Numbered from the stretch's first letter, positions 36,017-45,778 are shown. The stretch is 64,000 bases of DNA from Flavobacterium notoginsengisoli (GCF_014207905.1 NZ_JACHLB010000001.1:1056723-1120722); one strand, 5' to 3'. Made by a program: numbers and translations. The notes: a model not told the origin generated them from the sequence alone.

Positions 36017-36018
36017 AA

Positions 36019-36315
36019 TTACAAATTTTTAATGTTTTTTAAATCATCATATTCGCCATGTGTACCAACAAAAAGAATATAAACGATTTGTGTGTCGTAA
36101 TTGATTTTTACAATTAAGCGATAATGATTCCCACAAATATTGAAGACTACTTTATTGTTTCCTACAAAATCGGCTGTGCCAAATAGCAATTTTATAGCAT
36201 TAGAATTAGCAAAATTATTTTTATCGAATACTTGGTACCAAGCTAATAATTGTTGCTTTGAATTTGGGAATCGCTCCCAAAAATTTTGCAACGTTCTTTT
36301 TGCTATTATTCTCAT
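36019..36315 (-). CDS. higB: type II toxin, HigB family mRNA interferase
   Basis: A 98-residue RelE-superfamily toxin of the HigB type: MRIIAKRTLQNFWERFPNSKQQLLAWY at the start, FNICGNHYRLIVKINYDTQIVYILFVGTHGEYD near the end, with the usual C-terminal His and Tyr. It cleaves mRNA on the ribosome in characterised relatives. It is first in the higBA operon. Confidence 0.9.
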   Translation of the reverse strand: MRIIAKRTLQNFWERFPNSKQQLLAWYQVFDKNNFANSNAIKLLFGTADFVGNNKVVFNICGNHYRLIVKINYDTQIVYILFVGTHGEYDDLKNIKNL

Positions 36316-36328
36316 AAATGTAGTTTTA

Positions 36329-36360
36329 CAAATTTACTTAATTTTTCCCAAAAAGGGAAA
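36329..36360 (-). promoter_or_regulatory. higBA promoter and candidate HigA operator
   Basis: On the minus strand TAAATTTG (36336-36329) is a perfect -7 box 13 nt before higB, with TTTC 20 nt upstream as a weak -33. The palindrome TTTCCC-N5-GGGAAA (36344-36360) fills the spacer, as expected for autoregulation by HigA. Confidence 0.6.
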
Positions 36361-36401
36361 TTATTTTTAGGCAACTGTAAAAGTAAGAAAAAGATTAAAT
36401 A

Positions 36402-36435
36402 AAAAAATGCCTCTAAAATTATTTAGAGGCATTTT
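36402..36435. terminator. terminator hairpin B (end of deoxynucleoside kinase gene)
   Basis: The exact reverse complement of hairpin A at 35616-35649, including its asymmetric loop, with longer A and T flanks. It serves the minus-strand kinase gene, which ends at 36467. Confidence 0.9.
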
Positions 36436-36466
36436 TTTATTTGTGTAAATCAGTGGAATTCGTGTT

Positions 36467-37081
36467 TTAAAACAACCCATTCAATTCAGCATCAATTCTA
36501 TTAATAATATCTCCTAAATCTTCTGGATTGTCAACAAAATTGATATTATCAACATCAATAATTAGAAGTTTTCCTTTTGAATAAGTCTGAATCCAAGCTT
36601 CATATCTTTCATTCAAACGGCTTAAATAATCAATAGAAATTGAGTTTTCATATTCGCGTCCGCGTTTGTGAATTTGGCCTACTAAATTTGGAATAGAACT
36701 TCTTAAATAAATCAATAAATCAGGAGCTTTAACCAACGATTCCATTAATTCGAACAAAGACGTGTAATTTTCAAAATCACGGCTCGTCATTAATCCCATT
36801 GCATATAAATTGGGTGCGAAAATATGTGCATCTTCATAAATCGTTCTATCTTGAATGATTTTTTTACCGCTTTCGCGAATTTGCTGCACTTGACGAAAAC
36901 GACTGTTCAGGAAATAAATTTGAAGATTAAATGACCAGCGCTCCATTTGATGGTAAAAATCATCTAAATACGGATTATCAACTACATCTTCATAATGGGG
37001 TTCCCATTTGAAATGTTTTGCTAATAATTTCGTCAGAGTGGTCTTTCCTGCGCCTATGTTTCCTGCTATTGCTATGTGCAT
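36467..37081 (-). CDS. deoxynucleoside kinase family protein
   Basis: A 204-residue P-loop kinase of the dNK (deoxyadenosine/deoxyguanosine kinase-like) family that phosphorylates deoxynucleosides in salvage. It shows MHIAIAGNIGAGKTTLTKLL (Walker A), ERWSFNLQIYFLNSRF, IIQDRTIYEDAHIFA (the DRS-like motif) and IHKRGREYE (lid). The exact nucleoside preference is not clear. It overlaps the upstream exported-protein gene by 1 nt. Confidence 0.9.
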   Translation of the reverse strand: MHIAIAGNIGAGKTTLTKLLAKHFKWEPHYEDVVDNPYLDDFYHQMERWSFNLQIYFLNSRFRQVQQIRESGKKIIQDRTIYEDAHIFAPNLYAMGLMTSRDFENYTSLFELMESLVKAPDLLIYLRSSIPNLVGQIHKRGREYENSISIDYLSRLNERYEAWIQTYSKGKLLIIDVDNINFVDNPEDLGDIINRIDAELNGLF

Positions 37082-37896
37082 TACGGTGTTACGATTTTAT
37101 AATTTGATATATCTGTAGCTGTAAAAATAGATAAAATTTGTTCTTTGTAATAAAAATTGTCAAAGGTTTTTTCTAAAATTTTAATCTCCGAAATCGCGTT
37201 AGGATTTGATTTGTCAATTCCTTTAAAATACAATAAATTATCTTTTGCGAAAAGATATTGCGAAGAACTCACAAGTACAACTTTATCAAAATCAGCTATT
37301 TTGCCTAAGAGAGTTATTTTTCCAAAAATGTCGCAAGAGTACCAATTGTTTTTTTTATCAATCCAAAAGAAGGTATTAAAATCAGTTTGATAATATTTAA
37401 TTGGCTCTGTTAGCGGTATAGAAACGGTTTTGTATTCGTTTTTTAAATAATCAAAAAGACTAATTTGTTGATTTAAAGTATTGTAAATCCAGAGCTGATT
37501 TTGTGTAGACATTCCGATAGCTGTAACTACAATTGGTGTTGGATTTTGAGAAAAATTAATTTCAGTCATTTTATTGAGCTGATTATCTAACAAAATAACA
37601 CTATTGAAATCTTCATAAAACAGCACTATTTTTAAAGGATTTTGTAAATCGACTTTGGTGATTTTTCCTAACGAAACATTTTTATATTCAAAAAGTTCAT
37701 TGCCTTTTACTTTACTAAAAACATTATTTTTAATTTGATACGAATAGCCAAAAGCATCAAATCCTAAAAATTCATCAAAATTATTTTTAAAATGAGAAAG
37801 TAGGGTGGGACTAACGCTAGAATTCTGGGCAGAAATCGCATTTATAGTGCAGAAAATAAGAAAAGAAAATAGAAATTTTTGCACCCTTTTAGACAT
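37081..37896 (-). CDS. exported protein of unknown function
   Basis: A 271-residue protein with a signal peptide (FLFSFLIFCTINAISAQ). The rest is beta-rich with short repeated units, for example IAIGMSTQNQLWIYN-like and DFNTFFWIDKKNNWYSCD, suggesting a small propeller or similar fold. I recognise no family. Its stop overlaps the kinase start by 1 nt, so the two are co-translated even though one is exported and the other cytoplasmic. Confidence 0.72.
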   Translation of the reverse strand: MSKRVQKFLFSFLIFCTINAISAQNSSVSPTLLSHFKNNFDEFLGFDAFGYSYQIKNNVFSKVKGNELFEYKNVSLGKITKVDLQNPLKIVLFYEDFNSVILLDNQLNKMTEINFSQNPTPIVVTAIGMSTQNQLWIYNTLNQQISLFDYLKNEYKTVSIPLTEPIKYYQTDFNTFFWIDKKNNWYSCDIFGKITLLGKIADFDKVVLVSSSQYLFAKDNLLYFKGIDKSNPNAISEIKILEKTFDNFYYKEQILSIFTATDISNYKIVTP

Positions 37897-38060
37897 TAGA
37901 AAATTGATTTATAAGAGTACCAAATTACAAAAAACCTTTGTTAGAAAATCACTTTTAGCGCTTAAACCTTTTTTTATTCTAATAGTCTAAAAAATAAGCG
38001 GTTCTATCTATATCATAAACCCGTTAATATATTTAATTTTTAGGATTTTAAAATTAGTAA

Positions 38061-38068
38061 TACATTTG
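38061..38068 (+). promoter_or_regulatory. candidate -7 box of the GLPGLI gene
   Basis: TACATTTG is a perfect TAnnTTTG match 42 nt before the ATG at 38111. A T-rich stretch at 38037-38041 stands at the -33 position. It rules out the frame start at 38066. Confidence 0.5.
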
Positions 38069-38110
38069 AATGTAAGTTTTCTCAGATTTACTCACTTTAA
38101 AGAAAATGAA

Positions 38111-38998
38111 ATGAAGAAATTATTTTTTTATATGATATTGATGCTTGTTTCTGTACAAATCCAAGCTCAAAAAGATTTTCAAGGAATGGCAGTTTATGAG
38201 TCAAAAACGCAGGCTCCAAAGTTTGAAGGAATGCGCGGAAACAGAGACATTACTCCAGAAATGCAAAAAAATATGGAAGAGCGAATGAAAAAAATGCTCG
38301 AAAAAACATTCATTCTAAATTTTGACAAATCAGCCTCTATTTATAAAGAAGAAGAAAAACTAGAAGCGCCTGGGCAACAAAATGGTATGCGTATTATGTT
38401 TGGTTCATTAACTGGAGGTGGAGGTACTTTCTATAAAGATGTTAAGACAAAATCGTATACAGTTGATAAAGAATTTATGGGTAAGGAGTTTCTTGTTGTA
38501 GATTCTCTTCCCAAATTAGACTGGAAATTAGAGCAAGAAACCAAGCAAATCGGAGGTTATAATTGTTTTAAGGCGACTGCAGTAAAACAAGCAAGTAAAA
38601 CCGATTTTAGAAATTTCAGACCTAAAAACAACGACGATAAAAAAGAGGAAACCAAAAAGACATCAGGAGATACTAAAACCAATTTTACTGATAATTTTGA
38701 AATCCCGAAAGAAATTATCGTGACGGCTTGGTATACACCAGAAATCCCTGTAAATCAAGGACCAGAAAATTATTGGGGACTTCCAGGTTTGATTTTAGAA
38801 ATCAACGACGGAACTACTACAATTTTATGTTCGAAAATTGTCTTAAATGCTAAAGAAAAAGTAGAAATAAAGCCATCTAAAAAAGGAAAAGTAATTTCTC
38901 AGAAAGATTACGATGAAACCGTAATTAAAAAAATGGAGGAATTTAGAGAAATGAATCGTGGTCGCGCTGGAGGACCGCCACCTCCAATGGGAAGATAA
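38111..38998 (+). CDS. GLPGLI family exported protein
   Basis: A 295-residue protein with signal peptide MKKLFFYMILMLVSVQIQAQ and the family motif NYWGLPGLILEINDG near residue 225. The region before it is charged (KKEETKKTSGD), and the C-terminus ends in a Pro/Gly tail (GGPPPPMGR). GLPGLI proteins are exported Bacteroidota proteins of unknown function usually paired with the TonB/carboxypeptidase-regulatory receptor gene that follows here. ATG 38111 starts the signal peptide. Confidence 0.88.
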   Translation: MKKLFFYMILMLVSVQIQAQKDFQGMAVYESKTQAPKFEGMRGNRDITPEMQKNMEERMKKMLEKTFILNFDKSASIYKEEEKLEAPGQQNGMRIMFGSLTGGGGTFYKDVKTKSYTVDKEFMGKEFLVVDSLPKLDWKLEQETKQIGGYNCFKATAVKQASKTDFRNFRPKNNDDKKEETKKTSGDTKTNFTDNFEIPKEIIVTAWYTPEIPVNQGPENYWGLPGLILEINDGTTTILCSKIVLNAKEKVEIKPSKKGKVISQKDYDETVIKKMEEFREMNRGRAGGPPPPMGR

Positions 38999-39077
38999 TA
39001 TCTATAAAATTCCAATAGTTTAAAAAATTGCTTCGCCTGTTCGTTATCCGTTCGGGTTCAAATTCTAATATCTTATA

Positions 39078-41765
39078 ATGAATAAAACGCTATTTATTTT
39101 TGCCTTACTTTTTAGTTCTATATGCTTTTCTCAAAGTGTTCGTTTTGATGGTTTAATTCAAGATGAACAGAAAAATCCGTTAGAAATGGCCAATATTATG
39201 GCAATTAACAATGGCACGAAAGCAATGGATTCTTACGGAATTACCAATGATAAAGGAAAGTTTCAGCTTACTTTAAAGCCAAATACAGCTTATACGATTA
39301 AAGTGAGTTATCTCGGAATGAAATCTAAAGAAATTCCGGTTGCAACAAAATCTGAAAACATGACTCAAAATATTGTTTTAGATGGAGCTGGAATTGAATT
39401 GGAAGGGGTAGAAATTGTTCGCGAAATGCCTGTTTCAATAAAAGGAGATACAATTGTGTATAATGCAGATTCTTTTAAATCGGGAACAGAAAAAAAATTA
39501 GAAGATGTTCTGAAAAAACTTCCAGGTGTTGAGGTAAACGCAGATGGCGAAATTGAAGTGGAAGGGAAAAAAGTGAGCAAATTAATGGTAGAAGGCAAAG
39601 ATTTTTTTGACGGAGATACCAAATTAGGCGTTAAAAACATTCCAGCAGATGCAATTGATAAAGTTCAGGTTCTAAGAAATTTTAACGAAGTAAGTCAATT
39701 GAAAGGTTTAGAAAATGATCAAGATAATGTGGCAATGAATATTAAACTGAAAGAAGGTAAAAAGAACTTTTGGTTTGGAGATGTGACGGCAGGAATTGGT
39801 GTTGCAGAATTAGACAGTCGTTATATTATCAACCCGAAACTGTTTTATTACAGTCCGAAATACAGTGTCAATTTAATTACCAATTTTAATAATATTGGTG
39901 AATTACCTTTAACAGCTCAAGATTATTTTAAGTTTACGGGCGGATTTAAGAACGTGATGAAAAAAGGAGGAAGCAGCTTTAATGTTTCTTCTAATGATTT
40001 AGGAATTTCGCTTCTGAGAAATAATAGAGCGAAAGAAATTGAAACCAAATTTGGAGCAACAAACTTTTCTTATTCCGTTAATAAAGCTTGGAATTTGAGC
40101 GGTTTCGGAATTCTTTCAACTTCAAAAACTCAATTGGAAACCAAATCTCAGACTACGATTTTAGATTCTGGGGATCAGCAGAAACGTAACGAAAATACAA
40201 GTCAAAAGAATAATTTAGGACTTTTTAAATTAAGTTCTACTTATAAACCAAGCGACAAATTTCAGTTTGATTACGATATTTTAACAAAACTGACAAAACA
40301 AGAAGAATATTCAGATTTGTTTAGAGAGCAAATTGTTCAGAATGTTGCGACTTCTGAAGATATTTTTACAACTAAAAAACAAGATCCGACATCTATTAAT
40401 CAGAATTTGAGTTTGTATTATACACAAAGCGCCAAAAATATTTTTGCTTTTGAAGCGCAGCATTTGTATCAGGATGAAAACCCATTTTATAATGCCAATT
40501 TGCAAACGCTTCCTTTTGCTTTGTCAGGCTATGATACCACGCAATCTAGAAACGATTACAATCAGAATCGTTTTGTGAAAACCAATAAACTGGATGCAAA
40601 ATTGGATTACTATTATATGGTAACACCAAAAAGCAATTTTAATATTACTTTAGGTAATACATATTCATATCAAAACTTCAATTCCCATATTTTTCAGATG
40701 TTAGATAACGGAACAAGAAACGATTTGGATAATACTGAAAATAATAATGATGTAGATTATAGATTTAATGATGCTTTCGTAGGATTTCATTATAAAATCT
40801 TAACAGGGAAATTTACTTTTACTCCTGGAGTAAGTCTGCATACTTATCAAATGACAAATGGACAATTGGGAACAGATTATTCTCAAAGTTTTACTAAAAT
40901 ATTGCCAGATTTCTTTGCTTTATATCAAATCAAAAAATCGGAGACATTGACTTATAATTTCTCCCTAACTAATGATTTTACAGATATTAACCAATTGGCT
41001 GCAGGTTATGTTCTGTCTGATTATAGCAGTTTATTTCGCGGAAATCGTTTGTTAGAAAATGCCACTTCGCAAGTGCATTCGCTTCGTTATTTTAAATACA
41101 ATATGTTCAATTTTGAGAACATTTTTGCCAATGCAACTTATACTAGAAAAGTAGATGCCATTAAAACTGCTGCTCAGTTTGATGGAATTAATCAGTCTTC
41201 TGTTCCTTATAATTCCAATTTAGCTGATGAGACTTTTTCAGGAATGGGAGCTTACGGACGTTCCTTTTTGAAAAACTATAAAGCCTCGGCAAACGCAAGT
41301 TTAAATTGGTCAAAATTCAATAATATTCAAAACGATGAATTAAGAACGACCGAAAGTTTTGTGCAGAGCTACACGGTAAGAGCTTCGACAAATTATAAAA
41401 AACTTCCGAATATCGAATTTGGATATAATCTTTTAATTAACAAATACAGCGGATCTACTTTTTATACCGATAAACCATTTGCTAAGTTAGATTATTATTT
41501 CTTAGACAGTTTTTCTTTTGTTTCAGAATACGAATTCTACCATTATTACAATGGAGATAAATCTGTTGATAATGAATATGATTTCTTAAGTGCCAGTTTA
41601 ATTTATCAGAAGAAAAATAGTAAGTGGGAGTATAAAGTTTCGGCAACCAATTTGTTAAACACAAGATATCTTAACGATGATAACTTTACGCAGTTTTCTA
41701 CAAGAGTTTCGCAATATACGGTTCAACCGCGTTATATTATCTTTTCGATGAAGTATAATTTATAA
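39078..41765 (+). CDS. outer-membrane beta-barrel receptor with carboxypeptidase-regulatory-like domain
   Basis: An 895-residue protein: signal peptide (MNKTLFIFALLFSSICFSQ), CarboxypepD_reg-like domain (about 22-110), a plug-like domain (KKLEDVLKKLPGVEVNADGE, VEGKDFFDGDTKLGVKNIP), then a barrel ending YIIFSMKYNL. It belongs to the TonB-receptor-like group found beside GLPGLI genes. Its substrate is unknown. The GLPGLI gene is 79 nt upstream, and the pair probably forms a unit. Confidence 0.85.
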   Translation: MNKTLFIFALLFSSICFSQSVRFDGLIQDEQKNPLEMANIMAINNGTKAMDSYGITNDKGKFQLTLKPNTAYTIKVSYLGMKSKEIPVATKSENMTQNIVLDGAGIELEGVEIVREMPVSIKGDTIVYNADSFKSGTEKKLEDVLKKLPGVEVNADGEIEVEGKKVSKLMVEGKDFFDGDTKLGVKNIPADAIDKVQVLRNFNEVSQLKGLENDQDNVAMNIKLKEGKKNFWFGDVTAGIGVAELDSRYIINPKLFYYSPKYSVNLITNFNNIGELPLTAQDYFKFTGGFKNVMKKGGSSFNVSSNDLGISLLRNNRAKEIETKFGATNFSYSVNKAWNLSGFGILSTSKTQLETKSQTTILDSGDQQKRNENTSQKNNLGLFKLSSTYKPSDKFQFDYDILTKLTKQEEYSDLFREQIVQNVATSEDIFTTKKQDPTSINQNLSLYYTQSAKNIFAFEAQHLYQDENPFYNANLQTLPFALSGYDTTQSRNDYNQNRFVKTNKLDAKLDYYYMVTPKSNFNITLGNTYSYQNFNSHIFQMLDNGTRNDLDNTENNNDVDYRFNDAFVGFHYKILTGKFTFTPGVSLHTYQMTNGQLGTDYSQSFTKILPDFFALYQIKKSETLTYNFSLTNDFTDINQLAAGYVLSDYSSLFRGNRLLENATSQVHSLRYFKYNMFNFENIFANATYTRKVDAIKTAAQFDGINQSSVPYNSNLADETFSGMGAYGRSFLKNYKASANASLNWSKFNNIQNDELRTTESFVQSYTVRASTNYKKLPNIEFGYNLLINKYSGSTFYTDKPFAKLDYYFLDSFSFVSEYEFYHYYNGDKSVDNEYDFLSASLIYQKKNSKWEYKVSATNLLNTRYLNDDNFTQFSTRVSQYTVQPRYIIFSMKYNL

Positions 41766-41856
41766 GAGATTTGGCTGAAAATTTGGAGTTTAGACCTTTA
41801 ATTTTAAAAGGAATGAAATATCTTTACGTCAATATTAATAGCCAAATTTTTATATT

Positions 41857-44100
41857 ATGCGCAATTTTATTTGGAGTTTACTGCTATCTGCTTTGGCAGT
41901 TTTTACGTCTTTTTCTCAAACAAAAGGTATTGAAAAGGGAACCTATTTGTCAAACAATAAAGGTCAAAAAATTAAGCTGAATTTATTAGACGACAATAAA
42001 TATGAATTGGTATTTTATTCTGGAGAATATGCCATAAAAGGAGATTCATTATTATTTATTAAAAACACACCATCTGGAAATAGCTTCGATCTTGCTTTCA
42101 AAGTCGATAAAAAAGCTAAAAATATCAAAGTGAATTTTGTAGATCCATCGTACTATTCATTTTATGTTGGGACACAAAAAGGAAAAGAAGAGGTTAAGTA
42201 CCAAAGACTTTCTGATATTCGTTCTAAGCAAGATCCAAACTGGACGGCAACCAACATTGAATTTGAAATAGAAAAAACAGATTTCCTTTATTTAGTTTAT
42301 GAAGAATACGATGGAAAAAGTGATGTTTTTAAATATGAAATTCCTAAAGATGTTTCTGAAATAACAATCACTTATGAATTAGCTGTTTTAGGAGATTTAA
42401 AAATTTTCGGCTTTTTTGATAAAAACACAAACGAGTTGAGAATTTCAGAGAAATCTGGGCTAAATCCTTTAGTTTTTACTAATGAAAAAGATCCACAGCC
42501 AGTTAAGAAAATTTCAAAAGTAATTCCGCTAGAAACTAAATCTATTGAAAAGTGGACTTATCCAGGCAAAGAAGATTCAAGTTATGATTATGGTACAGTT
42601 ACAGCGGTTGATACTGCTCTTACAGTAACAGATTTTACCATAGCTCCGCCAGCTTACAATCAATATAATTTTAAATTAAAAATTGAAAACAGCTTAAACA
42701 AAGCGATTTCAGCAACTAAAGATTCGAATAAAAATAAGTTTTTAGGTGTTTGCATAGACAGTAAAAAAACAGCCAAAGAGCGTTTTGATTTTTTTGTAAA
42801 AGATCAGGAAACCCAAACTGGTTATAGCATGTACGATGGTTACAATGCTCTTTATGATGTTTTTAATTATTATTTGGCTGGAGCCGAAGATAAAAAATGG
42901 CTCAAAAACAATAAAATTACAGACGATCCAAGTGTTGTGGTTTTAAACGGAAAAGGAGATATACTGGCGGTCGCAAAATCTGATTTAGAAACGCAGAAAT
43001 ATCATTTCAACTATTATGATGATTTCTATCGTAAGCTTCTTAGAGCAGATGCTTTTGTCTCTTTAAATAGTGTTTTAAAAAGCAAAAAAGCATCAGATGC
43101 AGATTTAATTGATGCTTTTAACAAAGCTGCAACTTTAGAAGCTTCTTATGATTATGGCTCAGAATATAGTTTAGAAAATGGTAATACAACAGAATTTGTA
43201 ATTACTAAAACGGCTTTAGATAAAAAAGAAGTTGCGCAAGCTTGGAAAAAATTGATTGAAGCGCATCAAAAAGATAAGCAGGTAAATATGTATTTGGCGG
43301 AAACTATCATTAAAGAAATTAGCAATTTAGGATTTACTAAACAGCTTTTTAATGAAGACAAAATTTTAAACGATACCGATTTCTTAGCGATAGATTATCT
43401 TTTAAAACATTCTGAAGAAATAGAAAATAATCGAGCTGCATTTAATACCAAAGCAGGAGAAATTCACGCTCTTAATAATGCTATTTCTGAAGTTTCTAAC
43501 GCATTGCAGCAAAACCTGTACGCATCTCAAGATGGAGTAACGGGAGAAATGAATAAAGAGAAAATTAATTCTGTATATAAAAAGATCATCGCATCTGGAA
43601 AAGGAAATTTTGATGCTTATAGAAATTACTTTTACTATTTAAGCCAGATTCAAGAAAATGATGGTTCTAATGCAACTTATTTAAAAGAGTTCAACACCTA
43701 TTTTGATTCAACTCTTGCTGGAGGAAGTCCAATCGAGAAATTAGATGCTATATTTTCTAAATTAGATTCAAGTTCAAGTTATTCTTATGATGGATGGAAT
43801 TCATTCAAAGATTATCATTCTAGTACGGCTAATTCTGCAGCTTGGACAGTTGTTACGAATCAGATGAATATAAACTATTTAAAAGACGCTATAAAATGGT
43901 CTGAATATAGTTTGGCAGTAACAAAAAACAATCCTTATTATTTAGATACGTTAGCTCAGTTATATTATAAGGATGGACAAAAACAAAAAGCGATAGAAAC
44001 GCAAACTTTAGCAGTCAAATATTTAGATGCGAATACAGATGAAGTTACGGCAACTGAGATAAAAGAAGTTTTAACTAAAATGCAAAACGGAACTTATTAA
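41857..44100 (+). CDS. large exported protein with thioredoxin-like stretch and C-terminal TPR-like helices
   Basis: A 747-residue protein with signal peptide MRNFIWSLLLSALAVFTSFSQ. Residues 22-200 are beta-rich. Around 295-375 FLGVCIDSKKTAKERFDFFVKD and DPSVVVLNGKGDILAVAKSDL resemble the strands and cis-Pro region of thioredoxin-like proteins, but no CxxC pair is present. The last 250 residues are helical and TPR-like (YLDTLAQLYYKDGQKQKAIE). No family is recognised with confidence. It ends at a strong terminator and is probably periplasmic. Confidence 0.7.
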   Translation: MRNFIWSLLLSALAVFTSFSQTKGIEKGTYLSNNKGQKIKLNLLDDNKYELVFYSGEYAIKGDSLLFIKNTPSGNSFDLAFKVDKKAKNIKVNFVDPSYYSFYVGTQKGKEEVKYQRLSDIRSKQDPNWTATNIEFEIEKTDFLYLVYEEYDGKSDVFKYEIPKDVSEITITYELAVLGDLKIFGFFDKNTNELRISEKSGLNPLVFTNEKDPQPVKKISKVIPLETKSIEKWTYPGKEDSSYDYGTVTAVDTALTVTDFTIAPPAYNQYNFKLKIENSLNKAISATKDSNKNKFLGVCIDSKKTAKERFDFFVKDQETQTGYSMYDGYNALYDVFNYYLAGAEDKKWLKNNKITDDPSVVVLNGKGDILAVAKSDLETQKYHFNYYDDFYRKLLRADAFVSLNSVLKSKKASDADLIDAFNKAATLEASYDYGSEYSLENGNTTEFVITKTALDKKEVAQAWKKLIEAHQKDKQVNMYLAETIIKEISNLGFTKQLFNEDKILNDTDFLAIDYLLKHSEEIENNRAAFNTKAGEIHALNNAISEVSNALQQNLYASQDGVTGEMNKEKINSVYKKIIASGKGNFDAYRNYFYYLSQIQENDGSNATYLKEFNTYFDSTLAGGSPIEKLDAIFSKLDSSSSYSYDGWNSFKDYHSSTANSAAWTVVTNQMNINYLKDAIKWSEYSLAVTKNNPYYLDTLAQLYYKDGQKQKAIETQTLAVKYLDANTDEVTATEIKEVLTKMQNGTY

Positions 44101-44120
44101 AATTTAATCGTAATTAAACA

Positions 44121-44151
44121 AAAATGGCTGTCTGTTCGGACAGCCATTTTT
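44121..44151 (+). terminator. terminator after the 747-aa exported protein gene
   Basis: A 12-bp stem AAAATGGCTGTC/GACAGCCATTTT with a TGTTCG loop, then T residues. Confidence 0.9.
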
Positions 44152-44244
44152 GTTTAATTTTTTATTTGTAAATGCTGTTTTAAGTAGTAAAAAGTCAAAA
44201 TTTTTATATGAAATGATTAAATTTATGACATAAAATTAAAATGT

Positions 44245-45711
44245 ATGAAAAACAAAATGACTCTTGTTTTACTTGCCTGTGGAGCAATGACTTTTGCACA
44301 GACAGTTAAAAAACCACTAGTTTCTGCGATAACGGATAAAGACCTTAGAACTGATATGTATCAAATGGCAGGTGACCATTTTAATGGTAGAGAAGCAGGA
44401 ACTTTAGATGAACTAAAAGTTTCAATGTGGCTTGCAAATAAAGCCAAAGAAGCCGGAATGGCGCCAGCAGGTGATGATGGAACATATTTCCAGTTTTTTG
44501 ATTTGTACAGACATCAGGTTACGCCAAATACAAAGTTTAAAATTGGCCAGAAAGAATTTAAATTATGGAAAGATGTTCTGGTAGCAGAAACAACAAACAT
44601 AAAAGTTGAAGGTTCATTAGTATACTTAGGAGCTGCAACTAAAGAAGAAATTGAAAAAGCCGATATAAAAGGAAAAGCGGTTGTTTTATTGGCATCGAAA
44701 GAAGGAATTGCAGACGATATTTCGCTGTTTGACAGACGTTATCCAGGTTTGGTAAGAAATAAATATTATGATCTTGTAGTTAAAAAAGGTGCTGTGGCAC
44801 TTATTATGGTTGCAGATGAATTGGCAGAACAAAGCTGGTCTCAAGTGGAACCACAAATGACAAGAGGAATTTATGGAATTGAAGGTGTTCGTGATAAAAT
44901 TGGTTCAACAATGCCTGTTTTTTGGGTACATGGAAATCAGTTAGAATACTTGAAAACAACGAAAGATATTCTTTCAGCAGAAGTAGTTTCTGAAACTTAT
45001 AAATATCCTTCAGTAAATGTTGTTGGTACAATTGCAGGAACTGATGCAAAACTAAAAAATGAGTACGTTCTTTTCAGCGGACACCAAGATCATGATGGAG
45101 TGCGTCAAAAATATGGGCAAGATTCTATTTATAACGGAGCAGATGATAATGCAAGTACTTGTGTTGCGATGTTGGCGATTGCTCGAGCTTATAAAAAACA
45201 GCCAGGAAAAAGAACAGCTTTGTTTGTATTTCACGGTTCTGAAGAACGTGGTTTATTAGGTTCAAGATGGTATGCATCTCATCCAACAGTTCCTGAAAAA
45301 GATATCATTGCGGTTTTAAATGGCGATATGATTGGAAGAAACAATGTAAATCAGGCGGCTTTATTAGGTTCAAGTTCTCCGCATGAAAATTCTTCAGATT
45401 TAGTTGCAATTGCTAAAAGAGCAAATGATGAAGGGCCAAAATTTGATTTGGATAAACTTTGGGACAGACCAGAACATCCAGAATATTTTTACTTCCGTTC
45501 AGATCATTTGCCTTATGCAAGAAAAGGAATTCCAGCGGTTTTCTTTACGAGTGTTTTGCACAGTCAATATCATACACCAATGGATGAATCTGAAAACATT
45601 GATTACGTAAAATTGCATAAAATGACAGAGTGGATGTACAGAACTGGTTGGATTTTATCTAATGATCCAAATCGCCCTAAAACATTGCCAAATGTGCAAT
45701 TAGAAAGATAA
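44245..45711 (+). CDS. M28 family zinc metallopeptidase (exported)
   Basis: A 488-residue exported aminopeptidase-like protein. After the signal peptide (to about AMTFAQ) comes a PA-domain-like insert (about 95-260) within the M28 fold. The zinc ligands are in GHQDHDG, GADDNAS, HGSEERGLLGSRWYA, VLNGDMIGRN and VLHSQYHTPMDE. Members cleave N-terminal residues or short peptides in the periplasm or outside. It is a single gene between two terminators. Confidence 0.93.
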   Translation: MKNKMTLVLLACGAMTFAQTVKKPLVSAITDKDLRTDMYQMAGDHFNGREAGTLDELKVSMWLANKAKEAGMAPAGDDGTYFQFFDLYRHQVTPNTKFKIGQKEFKLWKDVLVAETTNIKVEGSLVYLGAATKEEIEKADIKGKAVVLLASKEGIADDISLFDRRYPGLVRNKYYDLVVKKGAVALIMVADELAEQSWSQVEPQMTRGIYGIEGVRDKIGSTMPVFWVHGNQLEYLKTTKDILSAEVVSETYKYPSVNVVGTIAGTDAKLKNEYVLFSGHQDHDGVRQKYGQDSIYNGADDNASTCVAMLAIARAYKKQPGKRTALFVFHGSEERGLLGSRWYASHPTVPEKDIIAVLNGDMIGRNNVNQAALLGSSSPHENSSDLVAIAKRANDEGPKFDLDKLWDRPEHPEYFYFRSDHLPYARKGIPAVFFTSVLHSQYHTPMDESENIDYVKLHKMTEWMYRTGWILSNDPNRPKTLPNVQLER

Positions 45712-45722
45712 GTTCATAAAAT

Positions 45723-45757
45723 AAAAAAACCGATTTCAATTTGAAATCGGTTTTTTT
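45723..45757. terminator. bidirectional terminator between M28 gene and metK
   Basis: A 15-17 bp stem with core ACCGATTTC/GAAATCGGT and A and T runs on both sides, at a convergent junction. Confidence 0.92.
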
Positions 45758-45778
45758 ATATTTAAAATTTAGATTGAA

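Noticed and set aside
38066..38110. Upstream start for the GLPGLI gene
   Set aside because: The TTG at 38066 is part of the TACATTTG promoter box, and the extension would place the signal peptide internally.
39001..39077. GCTTCGCCTGTTCGTTATCC-containing spacer as a mobile-element remnant
   Set aside because: Its base composition is a little unlike the surroundings, but the piece is short, single in this window, and has no inverted arms.
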